Source: JAOPZW01 sp963835295 (lineage in GTDB: Bacteria; Actinomycetota; Thermoleophilia; Solirubrobacterales; Solirubrobacteraceae). From it: a stretch of DNA of 64,000 nucleotides. The DNA lies in NCBI GenBank assembly GCA_963835295.1, contig CAWIEX010000015.1, forward strand, positions 310,001 through 374,000. Reading direction: 5' to 3'. The position numbers were made by a program, and so were the translations under genes. Below the pieces are notes generated by a model. The model saw only the letters and a list, made by a program, of their open reading frames with translations. It did not search any database and was not told the origin of the DNA. Shown here piece by piece: positions 1 to 8,205 of the stretch. Each line of letters opens with the position of its first letter. Positions within the stretch are counted from its first letter, which is position 1.

Positions 1-250
1 GCACGGGCGCGCGCAGCAGCACGGCGACGAGCGCGGCGACGAGGCCCGCAGCGCGGGCGTCGACCACGAGGTGGCGTCCGTCGGCGAAGCCCTGGCTGAC
101 GATCAGCGCGGCCAGCAGCGTCGGCGCCAGCAGGGCGACGACGCCGAGCAGGGGCCGGGGCAGCGAGCGGCCACCGATGACCAGGGGGCCGAGGCCCTTC
201 AGCGCGATCGTGCAGGCGCCGACGACCGCGATCAGGATCCAGGCGCGCAT
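1..250 (-). CDS. azlD: AzlD-family branched-chain amino acid exporter subunit (3' end cut off)
   Basis: This is the small partner of AzlC in a two-component inner-membrane exporter for branched-chain amino acids and analogues. The start is ATG at 250, and its A is shared with the TGA of azlC (TGATG), so the two are translationally coupled. The 83 residues visible are almost entirely hydrophobic: a first segment follows MRAWILIAVVGACTIALKG, then further Leu/Ala/Val-rich helices with the short loop GGRSLPRP, as expected for the ~100-residue, four-helix AzlD family. The C-terminus runs off the left edge of the window. Identification rests on size, hydrophobicity and position behind azlC; sequence conservation in AzlD is low. 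Confidence 0.8.
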   Translation of the reverse strand, partial: MRAWILIAVVGACTIALKGLGPLVIGGRSLPRPLLGVVALLAPTLLAALIVSQGFADGRHLVVDARAAGLVAALVAVLLRAPV

Positions 251-936
251 CACGACGGCGCCTCGGCCGCCGAGCGCCGCAGGCCGACGAGGCACACGAC
301 CGACGCGGCCACGACCGGCACGCCGGGCGGCACGAAGGGCACCAGCGTGGCCGCCACCAGCGCCCCGCCGAGCGCGGCGACCACGCTGGGGCGGCCGTGG
401 ACCTGGCCGGCGAGGAGGGCGAGGAAGAGGGCTGGGAAGGCGGCGTCGAGCCCGAGCGTCTCGGGGTCGCCGAGCAGCGATCCGGCCACGCTGCCGACCG
501 TCGTCCCGACCACCCACGCGGCGTAGAGCGTCAGGCCGGCGCCGAGCAGCAGGCGTGGGTCGTAGCGCCCCCCGCCCAGGTGGCTGACCGCCCAGGACTC
601 GTCGACGACGAGCTGGGCGCGCAGGCCGCGCTTCCACGCCGGGCCGCGCAGCGACGGCGCCACCGACAGGCCGATCGGGATGTAGCGCGTGTTGAGCAGC
701 ACGGCGGCGGCGATGGCGGCCGCGAGGGTGCCGCCGGCGGAGAGGACCGAGGTGGCGGCGAACTGCGCCGAGCCGGCGAAAGTGGTGGCCGAGAAGACGA
801 CGGCCTTCAGGCCGCCCAGGCCCGCGTCGCGGGCCAGGACGCCGAAGGTGATCCCGAAGGCGCCGACGGCCACGGCGAACGGAGCGATGACCCGGGCCCC
901 GTCGCGCACCCGATGCGGTGTTTCCGTTCGACTCAT
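250..936 (-). CDS. azlC: AzlC-family branched-chain amino acid permease
   Basis: This 228-residue integral membrane protein is the large subunit of the AzlCD exporter. After a short cytoplasmic N-terminus come about six hydrophobic segments. The N-terminal half carries family-typical runs, FGITFGVLARDAGL at ~28-41 and FAGSAQFAAT at ~53-62, the latter being the conserved AzlC core. LNTRYIPIGLSVAP (~81-94) is also characteristic. The gene is divergent from an XRE-cupin regulator with 17 bp between the start codons, a common arrangement in which the regulator controls the exporter. A TATCAT hexamer at 954-959 (minus strand) lies 17 nt upstream of the ATG and could be its -10 box. Confidence 0.9.
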   Translation of the reverse strand: MSRTETPHRVRDGARVIAPFAVAVGAFGITFGVLARDAGLGGLKAVVFSATTFAGSAQFAATSVLSAGGTLAAAIAAAVLLNTRYIPIGLSVAPSLRGPAWKRGLRAQLVVDESWAVSHLGGGRYDPRLLLGAGLTLYAAWVVGTTVGSVAGSLLGDPETLGLDAAFPALFLALLAGQVHGRPSVVAALGGALVAATLVPFVPPGVPVVAASVVCLVGLRRSAAEAPS

Positions 937-939
937 TGG

Positions 940-945
940 TACGCT
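940..945 (+). promoter_or_regulatory. Putative -10 box (TACGCT) of the XRE-cupin regulator gene
   Basis: TACGCT is followed by 8 nt and then ATG at 954. That spacing places transcription start at or next to the start codon, as in leaderless mRNAs. It lies in the 17-bp gap between divergent azlC and the regulator, so regulator binding here would affect both genes. Confidence 0.5.
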
Positions 946-953
946 CGTTCGGC

Positions 954-1511
954 ATGATAAACGACCTCATGCCGGTCGTGGCGGCCAACCTGCGCCGCCT
1001 GCGCGGTGAGCAGGGCCGCAGCCTGTCCGAGCTGGCCCGGGCCAGCGGGATCGCGAAGGCCACGCTCTCGGCGCTGGAGGCCGGCCGGGGCAACCCCACG
1101 ATCGAGACCCTGTCGTCGCTCGCGACGGCGCTCGGCGTGCCGTTCGGCGACCTGCTCGCGGGCGGCGCGCCCGAGCCGGTCCACGTGGTGCACGCCGCGG
1201 AGGGCGCCACCGTCCCTGGCACGGCCAACACCCTGCGGCTCATCGTGCGCCTCCCCGGCAACCCGCCGATCGAGCTCTACGAGGCGCGCTTCCCGGCGCG
1301 CTCCAAGCGCGCGGCCGGCGCGCACGGGCCGGGCACGCGCGAGCACGTGCTCGTGACGCAGGGCGCGCTGCGCACCGGTCCCGTCGATCGCGCGGCCGAT
1401 CTGCGGGCCGGCGACTACGCGGGCTTCGCGGGCGACGAGATGCACCTCTATGAGGCGGGGCCGCGGGGCGCGCGAGCATTGCTCATCATGCAGTGGGCGA
1501 CTCAGCCATGA
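954..1511 (+). CDS. XRE-family transcriptional regulator with C-terminal cupin domain
   Basis: This 185-residue protein has an N-terminal helix-turn-helix of the Cro/C1 type (residues ~8-62, including LSELARASGIAKATLSALE and a GNPTIETLSSLATAL recognition region) and a C-terminal double-stranded beta-helix cupin (~95-180, with GTREHVLVTQGAL and GDYAGFAGDEMHLYEA). Such proteins sense a small ligand through the cupin and commonly sit next to AzlCD exporters, so the probable job is control of azlCD. The reading frame is open further upstream but would run into the divergent azlC start. ATG 954 is preferred because a TACGCT box lies 8 nt before it; ATG 969 (MPVVAANL) is an alternative. Confidence 0.85.
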   Translation: MINDLMPVVAANLRRLRGEQGRSLSELARASGIAKATLSALEAGRGNPTIETLSSLATALGVPFGDLLAGGAPEPVHVVHAAEGATVPGTANTLRLIVRLPGNPPIELYEARFPARSKRAAGAHGPGTREHVLVTQGALRTGPVDRAADLRAGDYAGFAGDEMHLYEAGPRGARALLIMQWATQP

Positions 1512-1745
1512 CCACCTTCGAAGGCAGAACGGCGTGAATCCGACCTCACCCACCCCGCCAGCGGCGGCATCGGGCGCCGGATCGCAGAGCGGCTCGCCGC
1601 GGCGGGCGCCACGCTCGCGCTGCACTCCTCGAACGCCGAGCCGGCGCAGGCGCTGGCGTCGGCGCTGCCCAAGGCGGCCGCCTTCGGGGCGGACCTCGGC
1701 GAAGCCGGCGCGCCCGGGGGTCGGAGCGCCCGCGGTTCCGCACGC
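1508..1745 (+). pseudogene. Remnant of a short-chain dehydrogenase/reductase (SDR) gene
   Basis: An ATG at 1508 overlaps the regulator's stop (ATGA) and encodes MTTFEGRTA, a typical SDR beginning, then hits TGA after nine codons. In another frame, from about 1557, the sequence continues as ASGGIGRRIAERLAAAGATL, the second half of the Rossmann TGxxxGIG motif with its helix, then residues like LHSSNAEPAQALASALP and a beta-strand ending AFGADL. Homology fades after ~1710, well before the catalytic YxxxK region. Both the start and the GxxxGIG signature are recognisable, so this is a truncated, internally scrambled SDR gene. It formerly followed the regulator in the same transcript. Confidence 0.6.
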
Positions 1746-1753
1746 GCCATAGC

Positions 1754-1792
1754 GTCCTGCCCAGATGTCGTCCTGCGACCACAGGGCAGGAC
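1754..1792. repeat. 39-bp dispersed palindromic element, copy 1
   Basis: The 9-bp arms GTCCTGCCC and GGGCAGGAC form a perfect inverted repeat around a 21-nt centre that contains GTCGTCCTGCGAC, itself a small palindrome (GTCG/CGAC). Copies of exactly the same length lie at 18542-18580 and 45729-45767. This copy lies between the SDR remnant (+) and the convergent oxygenase gene (-). A second shared block, CCCTCCCTCGATG, follows about 30 nt later at ~1826-1838. Possible roles are a bidirectional terminator, a REP-like element or a non-autonomous transposon relic. Confidence 0.7.
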
Positions 1793-1880
1793 AGTTCCGC
1801 GATTCGCCGCTCGCGGGCAGGCCACCCTCCCTCGATGAGGCCGTCAACGCGCCGCAGCGCCACACCCGTAGCGCGGACGA

Positions 1881-2696
1881 CTACGCAGCAGCCCGCCGCG
1901 CGCTGGGGACCAGGCGCAGGCGCTCGGGCAGGAACGGCACCACGAAGCGCTTGGCGTACTCCGCCCCGCCGCGGATCGCGACCGCTCGCACCGGGTCCCA
2001 GGCGAAGCCGTACTGGCGGCGCAGGCGCGGTGGGAGCAGGCCGATCGTGATCCGGTTGACGAGCTCGAGCATCGGTTTCATCGGCAGCGGGACCGGCGGG
2101 CGCATGACGATCTCGACGGCCAGATCGCGCGCCTCCTCGGTGACGTGGAGGTCCTCGCCCTCGACCATGTCGAGCACGTAGGCCTGAAAGTCGTCCCAGG
2201 TCAGCGGCATGTCGCCGGCGCGCAGCCCGAACTGACGTCCGACGAGCCGGTAGTCGGCCCACAGCGCTTCGCGCTCGGCCGCGCTCAGCGTGGTGACGTA
2301 ACGCTGGTACACGACGGCGGCCGAATCGGCCAGCGCCGCGAGGATCCACAGCAGCAGCGCCGGATCGTCCGCCGAGTAGGGCGTGCCGCCCGCGAAGCGC
2401 CCGGCCGGCTCGGCCAGCTCGCCGCGCACGCGACGGTGCATCGCGCGCACGCGCCGCGTCGCGCGGCGCGCGTCCGCGGCGGGGCCGAAGGCGATGAGGT
2501 CGAGCACGCGGGCCGTGCGGGCCAGGCGCTCATATGGCTCGTCAAGCGCGCCGGTGTGCGCGAAGAAGCCGGCGAAGGCGACCGGGTGCGCCGCCTGCAT
2601 GAGCAGCGCGCGCGGGCCGGACAGCCCGACCACCTGCTCGCGGATCACGCGGCGCAGCATCGAGTCGTCGTTGAACAGGCTCTCTGACACGTCCAT
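1881..2696 (-). CDS. Oxygenase MpaB family protein (DUF2236)
   Basis: This 271-residue protein belongs to the MpaB/DUF2236 family, heme-dependent oxygenase-like proteins common in actinobacteria and related to latex-clearing proteins. The family hallmark QAAHPVAFAGFFAH occurs near residues 35-48 and is expected to hold a heme-ligating histidine. The central DYRLVGRQFG and MPLTWDDFQAYVLDMV stretches and the C-terminal YGFAWDPVR are also typical. The start is ATG 2696: the frame is open to TTG 2702, but a TACTCT box on the minus strand ends only 5 nt before ATG 2696. It diverges from met8, with 34 nt between starts. Substrate unknown. Confidence 0.85.
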   Translation of the reverse strand: MDVSESLFNDDSMLRRVIREQVVGLSGPRALLMQAAHPVAFAGFFAHTGALDEPYERLARTARVLDLIAFGPAADARRATRRVRAMHRRVRGELAEPAGRFAGGTPYSADDPALLLWILAALADSAAVVYQRYVTTLSAAEREALWADYRLVGRQFGLRAGDMPLTWDDFQAYVLDMVEGEDLHVTEEARDLAVEIVMRPPVPLPMKPMLELVNRITIGLLPPRLRRQYGFAWDPVRAVAIRGGAEYAKRFVVPFLPERLRLVPSARRAAA

Positions 2697-2701
2697 GACC
2701 A

Positions 2702-2707
2702 AGAGTA
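2702..2707 (-). promoter_or_regulatory. Putative -10 box (TACTCT) of the MpaB-family gene
   Basis: On the minus strand TACTCT is followed by 5 nt and ATG 2696, a leaderless-type spacing. It lies back to back with the met8 box at 2716-2721. Confidence 0.4.
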
Positions 2708-2715
2708 CGGGCGAC

Positions 2716-2721
2716 TACCCT
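2716..2721 (+). promoter_or_regulatory. Putative -10 box (TACCCT) of the met8-to-hemD operon
   Basis: TACCCT is followed by 9 nt (GTGGGGACG) and then ATG 2731. It is identical in sequence and spacing to the boxes before galT and the Gfo/Idh remnant. It supports the upstream start of met8 that includes the cysteine cluster. Confidence 0.55.
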
Positions 2722-2730
2722 GTGGGGACG

Positions 2731-3471
2731 ATGCCTGCTGCCGCCTACGCCGGGAAGGAATGCGTCTGCCAGTTCCGTCGCGGGATCTGCGACCAGACCT
2801 GCGTGCGAGACATGCTCGACACGCCGTTCTACATCGCGTGCCTGAAGCTCGCGGGGCGGCGCTGCCTGGTCGTCGGCGGCGGCGAGATCGGCCTCGAGAA
2901 GGTGGAAGGCCTGCTGGCCTGCGACGGCGACGTGACGCTGATCTCACCCGACGCCGTGCCCGAGCTGCGCGAGCTCGCGGCCGAGGGCTCGATCGCCTGG
3001 GAGCGGCGGGCGTATGCCGGCCCCGAGGACCTCGAGGCCGCGTTCATGGTCATCGCCTCGACCGACGACACCGACATCAACATCGCTGTCTACAACGACG
3101 CCGAGCGGCGCGCGATGCTCGTCAACGTCGTCGATGTCCCGCCGCTGTGCAACTTCATCCTCCCGGCGATCGTGCGCACCGGCCCGCTGGCCATCGCGAT
3201 CTCGACCGCAGGCGCGTCCCCGGCACTGGCCAAGCGGATGAAGACCGAGGTCGCGGAGCTCTTCGGCGAGGAGTACGCCGAGCTCGCGGTGATGCTCAAC
3301 GACGTCCGCGGCTGGGCCAAGGGCACGCTGGCCACCTATCAGGACCGCAAGGACTTCTTCGAGGGGATCGTCAACGGCGACCCCGACCCGATCGCGCTGC
3401 TGCGGGCGGGCGATCGGCAGGCTGTGCGCGACCTCATCGAGGGGGCGCGCAGCGCGGTGGCCCCCGCCTGA
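2731..3471 (+). CDS. Precorrin-2 dehydrogenase / sirohydrochlorin ferrochelatase-type protein with N-terminal Cys cluster
   Basis: This 246-residue protein of the Met8/CysG-N family oxidises precorrin-2 to sirohydrochlorin with NAD in the siroheme branch. The Rossmann glycine motif RRCLVVGGGEIGLEKVEGLL is at ~38-57. ASTDDTDINIAVYNDA and LVNVVDVPPLCNFILPAIV (~110-153) are the conserved NAD-binding and active-site region, and the AISTAGASPALAKRMK turn follows. Residues 1-27 are an unusual extension with four cysteines (C11-x-C13-x6-C20-x3-C24). An internal ATG at 2812 would remove it, but the TACCCT box 9 nt before ATG 2731 favours the long form. It is the first gene of a ten-gene run; moaC begins inside its stop codon (TGATG). 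Whether it also chelates iron cannot be read from sequence. Confidence 0.9.
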   Translation: MPAAAYAGKECVCQFRRGICDQTCVRDMLDTPFYIACLKLAGRRCLVVGGGEIGLEKVEGLLACDGDVTLISPDAVPELRELAAEGSIAWERRAYAGPEDLEAAFMVIASTDDTDINIAVYNDAERRAMLVNVVDVPPLCNFILPAIVRTGPLAIAISTAGASPALAKRMKTEVAELFGEEYAELAVMLNDVRGWAKGTLATYQDRKDFFEGIVNGDPDPIALLRAGDRQAVRDLIEGARSAVAPA

Positions 3472-3953
3472 TGAGCGACCTCACCCACCTCGACGCCGAG
3501 GGCACTGCGCGGATGGTGGACGTCGGCGCCAAGGAGGTCAGCGCGCGGCGCGCCGTGGCCCGCGCCGTGGTGCGCATGACCCCGGCGACGGCGGAACGCG
3601 TGGCGGCCGGCGATGCGCCCAAGGGCGACGTGCTGGGCGTCGCGCGGATCGCGGGCATCCAGGCGGCCAAGCGCACCGGAGAGCTGATCCCGCTCTGTCA
3701 CCCGATCGGCCTCGACCACGTCGACGTCGACGCCGAGCTCGACGCCGCGGAGGGGACGGTCACGCTGACCGCCACCGCGGCGGTCACCGCCCGCACCGGC
3801 GTCGAGATGGAGGCGATGACCGCGGCGGCCGTCGCCGCGCTGACGGTCTACGACATGGTCAAGGGCCTCGAGCGCGGCGTGCGCGTCGAGGCGGTGGAGC
3901 TGCTGAGCAAGTCCGGCGGGCGCAGCGGCGACTGGCTGCGCGGCGCGTCTTAG
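3471..3953 (+). CDS. moaC: Cyclic pyranopterin monophosphate synthase MoaC
   Basis: MoaC converts the MoaA product 3',8-cyclo-7,8-dihydro-GTP to cPMP in molybdenum cofactor synthesis. The 160-residue length is normal. Family motifs are complete: MVDVGAKEVSARRAVA (~15-30), KGDVLGVARIAGIQAAKRT (~47-65), the substrate-binding ELIPLCHPIGLDHV (~67-80), GVEMEAMTAAAVAALTVYDM (~108-127) and LLSKSGGRSGDW near the C-terminus with the catalytic Lys region. The ATG shares its A with the met8 TGA. moaA and moaDE are not in the window. Confidence 0.97.
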   Translation: MSDLTHLDAEGTARMVDVGAKEVSARRAVARAVVRMTPATAERVAAGDAPKGDVLGVARIAGIQAAKRTGELIPLCHPIGLDHVDVDAELDAAEGTVTLTATAAVTARTGVEMEAMTAAAVAALTVYDMVKGLERGVRVEAVELLSKSGGRSGDWLRGAS

Positions 3954-4095
3954 CCGCCCGGGACCCGGGCGTCGTCGCTGTTGCAGAGCACCGCCCGGCC
4001 GCGATGGATCGCGAGCGCCGCGCCGCGATGGACGGTCGACGTCGGCCGCGGGACGTTCTCATGCCCGGCAACGGGCGCCCGCAGGCATCCACGGC

Positions 4096-4101
4096 TATCG
4101 T
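4096..4101 (+). promoter_or_regulatory. Putative internal -10 box (TATCGT) before mogA/moaB
   Basis: TATCGT is followed by 8 nt and then GTG 4110. The 156-bp gap between moaC and this gene is the only sizeable gap in the cluster, so an internal promoter is plausible here. Confidence 0.4.
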
Positions 4102-4109
4102 CCGGCGCA

Positions 4110-4572
4110 GTGCGCACCGTGGTCATGACCATCTCCAGCAGTGTCTCGCGCCGCGAGGCCGAGGACCTGTCAGGACCGCTGCTCGCCCACCTCGCCGAGG
4201 ACGCGGGCGCCGAGATCGTGGCGATGGAGGTCGTGCCCGACGACTTCGCGCTCATCGAGGACCGCCTGCACCACTACGTCGACGCCGGCGTGGCCTTCGT
4301 CTTCACCACGGGGGGCACCGGCCTCACGCTCGACGACATCACGCCCGAGGCGACGTGGGCGGTGATCGCGCGCGAGGCGCCGGGCATCGCGGAGGCCATG
4401 CGCGCGGTGAGCGCCCAGCACACGCCCATGGGCATCCTCAGCCGCGGCGTGGCGGGCGTGGCGGGCCAGACGCTGATCGTCAACTTCCCCGGCAACCCCA
4501 AGGCGATCGAGCAGGTCTTCCCCGTGCTGGCGCCGGTGCTCGGGCACGCCGCCGCCACGCTGGGCAGCGAAG

Positions 4573-4595
<23 letters not shown>
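4110..4595 (+). CDS. Molybdenum cofactor biosynthesis protein, MogA/MoaB family
   Basis: This family adenylylates molybdopterin before molybdate insertion. The 161 residues begin VRTVVMTISSSVSRREAEDL, matching the usual beta-strand plus SDS-type loop. The MPT-binding motif TTGGTGLTLDDITPEATWAV (~68-87) is complete, with ISRGVAGV-like LSRGVAGVAGQTLIVNFPGNPKA (~110-132) after it. GTG 4110 is chosen over ATG 4125 because it keeps the first beta-strand and follows a TATCGT box. Its 3' end overlaps ccmA by 23 nt. MogA and MoaB cannot be told apart from this alone. Confidence 0.9.
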
Positions 4596-5255
<660 letters not shown>

Positions 5256-5259
<4 letters not shown>

Positions 5260-5933
5260 AGCGGACCGTCGGCGCCGTGCTGCGCAAGGAGCTGCGCCTG
5301 GAGCTGCGCGCGCCGCAGGCGGTGCCGGCCATGGCGCTGTTCAGCGTCACCACCCTCGTCGTCTTCCACTTCGCGCTGCAGCGCGGGCAGGTCGACGGCG
5401 ACCTCGCCGCGGGCGTGCTGTGGGTGACCCTGCTCTTCGCAGCCATGCTCGGCACCAGCCGCCTGTTCGTCGCCGACCACGAGGAGGGCGGTCTCGACGG
5501 GTTCCTGTTGGCGCCGGTGGACCGCACTGCGCTGCTGGTGGCCAAGGCGCTCGCGCTGCTCGGCTTCCTGGCCGCGGTCGAGGTCGTCGCCGTGCCGGCC
5601 TTCGGGCTGCTGCTGCTCGGCCCCACCCCGGATGCCGGCGCGGTCGCGTCGCTCGTGGTCGTCCTGCTGCTCGCCGATGCCGGCATCGCGGTGGTGGGCA
5701 CGCTGGTCAGCGCCCTCGCGGTGCAGACCCGCGCCCGCGACCTGCTGGTGCCGCTGCTGGCGCTGCCGCTCCTGATCCCGGTGGTCATCGCGGCGGCCAA
5801 GGCGACGACGCCCCTCTTCCTGGCCGGTGGCGCCGAGGCGCTCCCACTGCGCTGGCTGGCGATCCTCGGCCTCTATGATCTGGTCTTCGGGCTGCTTGCC
5901 TACGCGGTGTTCGACTACCTCGTCGAGGACTGA
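5256..5933 (+). CDS. ccmB: Heme exporter protein CcmB
   Basis: This 225-residue membrane subunit of the CcmABCD transporter has a start GTG at 5256 that overlaps the ccmA stop. After the amphipathic KRTVGAVLRKELRLELRAPQ, a standard CcmB N-terminus, there are about six transmembrane segments. The loop LGTSRLFVADHEEGGLDGF (~65-83) contains the conserved E-rich region contacting CcmA, and the C-terminus ends ...YAVFDYLVED as in CcmB proteins. The downstream gene ccmC begins 9 nt later. Confidence 0.93.
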
Positions 5934-5942
5934 ATCGCCTCC

Positions 5943-6683
5943 TTGCTGTACGGAACGCGCCTACGCGCCCTGTCGATCCTGGCGGCCGTCACGCTCACGG
6001 CGGGCTTCGGGCTGGCCTTCTTCTATGCCCCCATGGATGCCGACCAGGGCTTCATGCAGAAGATCTTCTACGTCCACGTGCCGCTGGCCATCGTGGCCCT
6101 TGGCGGCTTCGTCTTCGGCGCCATCATGGCCATCCAGCACCTGCGCACGCGCGACGCGCGCTACGACCTGCGCTCCTACGTGGCCATCCACCTGAGCCTC
6201 GTGCTAGGGGCGGGCGTGCTCATCACCGGCGCGATCTGGGCCAAGGCGAGCTGGGGGCACTGGTGGGTGTGGGACGAGCCGACGCTCGTGTCCTTCCTCG
6301 TCGTCTTCCTGCTCTACGCGACCTACCAGCCGCTGCGCTTCTCGATCGAGGACCCCGAGCGCCAGGCCCGCTACGCCAGCGTGTTCGCCATCGTCGCGGG
6401 CGCCTTCGTCCCGTTGAACTTCCTGGCCGTGCGCCTGGCCCAGGCCTATACGCACCCGCGCGTCTTCGCGACGACCGACGGCGGCCTGCCGGCCAAGATG
6501 CAGCTGCCCTTCTACCTGTGCCTGATCGGGATGGCGCTCCTGTTCGCCACGCTGTGGAAGTACGAGATGGCCTCCAAGCACACCTCGGCGCAGCTGCGCT
6601 CGCTGCGGCGCAAGCTCGGCGGCGACGACGCCGTGGCGGCGCGGGGGCGCACCGCCGCCCCCAGCCTGGGGACGGGCGCGTGA
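5943..6683 (+). CDS. ccmC: Heme exporter protein CcmC (WWD-domain heme handler)
   Basis: CcmC binds heme in the membrane and hands it to CcmE. The 246-residue protein has six predicted helices and the tryptophan-rich WWD signature WGHWWVWDEP at ~100-109. Heme-ligating His candidates are in FYVHVPLA (~42-49) and in the loop after the WWD motif (YTHPR, ~168-172). The start is TTG 5943, because no ATG/GTG lies earlier in frame without colliding with ccmB. A charged tail of ~30 residues follows the last helix. It overlaps ccmD by 4 nt. Confidence 0.95.
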   Translation: MLYGTRLRALSILAAVTLTAGFGLAFFYAPMDADQGFMQKIFYVHVPLAIVALGGFVFGAIMAIQHLRTRDARYDLRSYVAIHLSLVLGAGVLITGAIWAKASWGHWWVWDEPTLVSFLVVFLLYATYQPLRFSIEDPERQARYASVFAIVAGAFVPLNFLAVRLAQAYTHPRVFATTDGGLPAKMQLPFYLCLIGMALLFATLWKYEMASKHTSAQLRSLRRKLGGDDAVAARGRTAAPSLGTGA

Positions 6684-6868
6684 CCGACGCGCTGCCCAAC
6701 AACACCGGCTACGTCGCCGCGGCCTATCTCGTCTTCTTCGCGCTGGTCCTCATCTACGTGGTCATCATGGCCGCCAAGCTCTCGCGCTTCGAGCGCGAGC
6801 TGGCCGAGATCGAGGAGCTGGTCGACGAGCGCAGCGAGGAGCGCGAGCGCGCGGCGGTGAGCACCTGA
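6680..6868 (+). CDS. ccmD: Small CcmD-like membrane protein
   Basis: This 62-residue protein starts at GTG 6680 inside the ccmC stop. It consists of a short lumenal N-terminus (TDALPNNTGYVAAAY), one hydrophobic helix (LVFFALVLIYVVIMAAKL) and a strongly charged coiled tail rich in Glu/Arg. That architecture and position (ccmA-B-C-here) match CcmD, which stabilises the CcmC-CcmE complex. Sequence conservation in CcmD is too weak to identify it without context. The stop TGA overlaps the hemA ATG. Confidence 0.75.
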   Translation: MTDALPNNTGYVAAAYLVFFALVLIYVVIMAAKLSRFERELAEIEELVDERSEERERAAVST

Positions 6869-8205
6869 TGGAGCTCCTCGTCCTCGGCATCTCGCACCAC
6901 ACCGCGCCCGTGGCGCTGCGCGAGCGCCTGGCGCTGACCGAGCGCGCCGCCACGCGCTTCATGACCGAGCTGGTCGCGCACGAGGACATCGACGAGGCCG
7001 TCGCCATCTCGACCTGCAACCGCACCGAGATCTACCTCGTGACCGCCGACCCGGTGCGCGCGGAGGCCGAGCTGCTGAGCAAGCTCGCCCGGCGGGCCGA
7101 CATCCGGCCGACCGAGCTCGCCCCGATCGTCTACTCGCCGCGCAACTGCGACGCCGCGCGCCAGCTCTACCGCGTGACCGCCGGCCTGGACTCGATGATC
7201 GTCGGCGAGGCCGAGGTCCAGGGCCAGGTCCGCCGCGCCTACGAGGCGGCGCTCGAGGCGGGCACGACCGGGCCGATGACCAACCGCCTGTTCGGCGCCG
7301 CGCTGCAGGCCGGCAAGCGCGTGCGCTCGGAGACCGGCATCGCGCGCGAGCGCGTCAGCATCTCGAGCGTGGCCGTCGACCTCGCGCGCGACGTCGTCGG
7401 GGACCTCGAGTCGCGCTCGGTGGTCATCATCGGCGCCGGCGAGACCGCGGAGCTCACGGCCCGGGCGCTGGTCGACCAGGGCGTGCGGACCGTCTTCGTC
7501 GCCAACCGCCACGCCGACCGGGCGCGCTCGCTGGCCGACCGCTTCGGCGGCGAGGTCGGCTCGCTCGACTCGCTTCCGGCCCGCCTGCAGGAGGCCGACA
7601 TCGTCGTCTCCTCGACCTCCTCCCCGCACCCGATCGTCGAGGCCGACGACCTCGCCGAGGTCATGCGCCTGCGCGACGGCCGCCCGCTCGTGCTCATCGA
7701 CATCGCCGTGCCGCGCGACATCGAGCACGCGTGCGGAGAGCTGGACGGCGTGAGCGTCTACGACATGGACGACCTGCAGGCGGTCGTCAGGCGCAACCTG
7801 AGCGTGCGCGAGGCCGAGCGCTCGCGGGCCGACGCGGTCGTCGAGGAGGAGATACAGCGCTTCGCGCGCTGGCTGGCGCAGCTCGACGTCATGCCCACCA
7901 TCGCCTCGCTGCGCGAGCACGGCGCGGAGATCGTCGACCAGGTCCTGGCCGAGAACGCCGGGCGCTGGGAGACCCTGTCGCCGCGCGACCTGGCCCGGGT
8001 CGAGGCCGTCGCGCGCGCCGTCATGCAGCGGCTGCTGCACGAGCCGACGATCCGCCTGAAGGAGAGCGGGCACGGGCGCCAGCAGGTGCTGCGCGAGCTC
8101 TTCGGCCTCGACGAGGGGCTCCCCGAGCCGCAGGCGCCGCCGGCCGAGACGGCGCCCGAGGCGCCGGCGGCCGACAACGTACGGCCGCTCAAGCGCCGGG
8201 CGTGA
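6868..8205 (+). CDS. hemA: Glutamyl-tRNA reductase HemA
   Basis: HemA reduces glutamyl-tRNA(Glu) to glutamate-1-semialdehyde, the first committed step of C5-pathway tetrapyrrole synthesis. It has 445 residues, with nucleophile Cys50 in STCNRTEIY and the N-terminal GISHHTAPVALRERLA (~7-22). The catalytic-domain stretch AGLDSMIVGEAEVQGQVRRA (~108-127) is present. The NADPH-binding motif VVIIGAGETAELTARALV is at ~185-202, followed by a C-terminal dimerisation helix region. A ~30-residue Pro/Ala-rich tail is added. It follows ccmD directly and overlaps hemC by 4 nt, tying heme supply to cytochrome c maturation. Confidence 0.98.
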   Translation: MELLVLGISHHTAPVALRERLALTERAATRFMTELVAHEDIDEAVAISTCNRTEIYLVTADPVRAEAELLSKLARRADIRPTELAPIVYSPRNCDAARQLYRVTAGLDSMIVGEAEVQGQVRRAYEAALEAGTTGPMTNRLFGAALQAGKRVRSETGIARERVSISSVAVDLARDVVGDLESRSVVIIGAGETAELTARALVDQGVRTVFVANRHADRARSLADRFGGEVGSLDSLPARLQEADIVVSSTSSPHPIVEADDLAEVMRLRDGRPLVLIDIAVPRDIEHACGELDGVSVYDMDDLQAVVRRNLSVREAERSRADAVVEEEIQRFARWLAQLDVMPTIASLREHGAEIVDQVLAENAGRWETLSPRDLARVEAVARAVMQRLLHEPTIRLKESGHGRQQVLRELFGLDEGLPEPQAPPAETAPEAPAADNVRPLKRRA

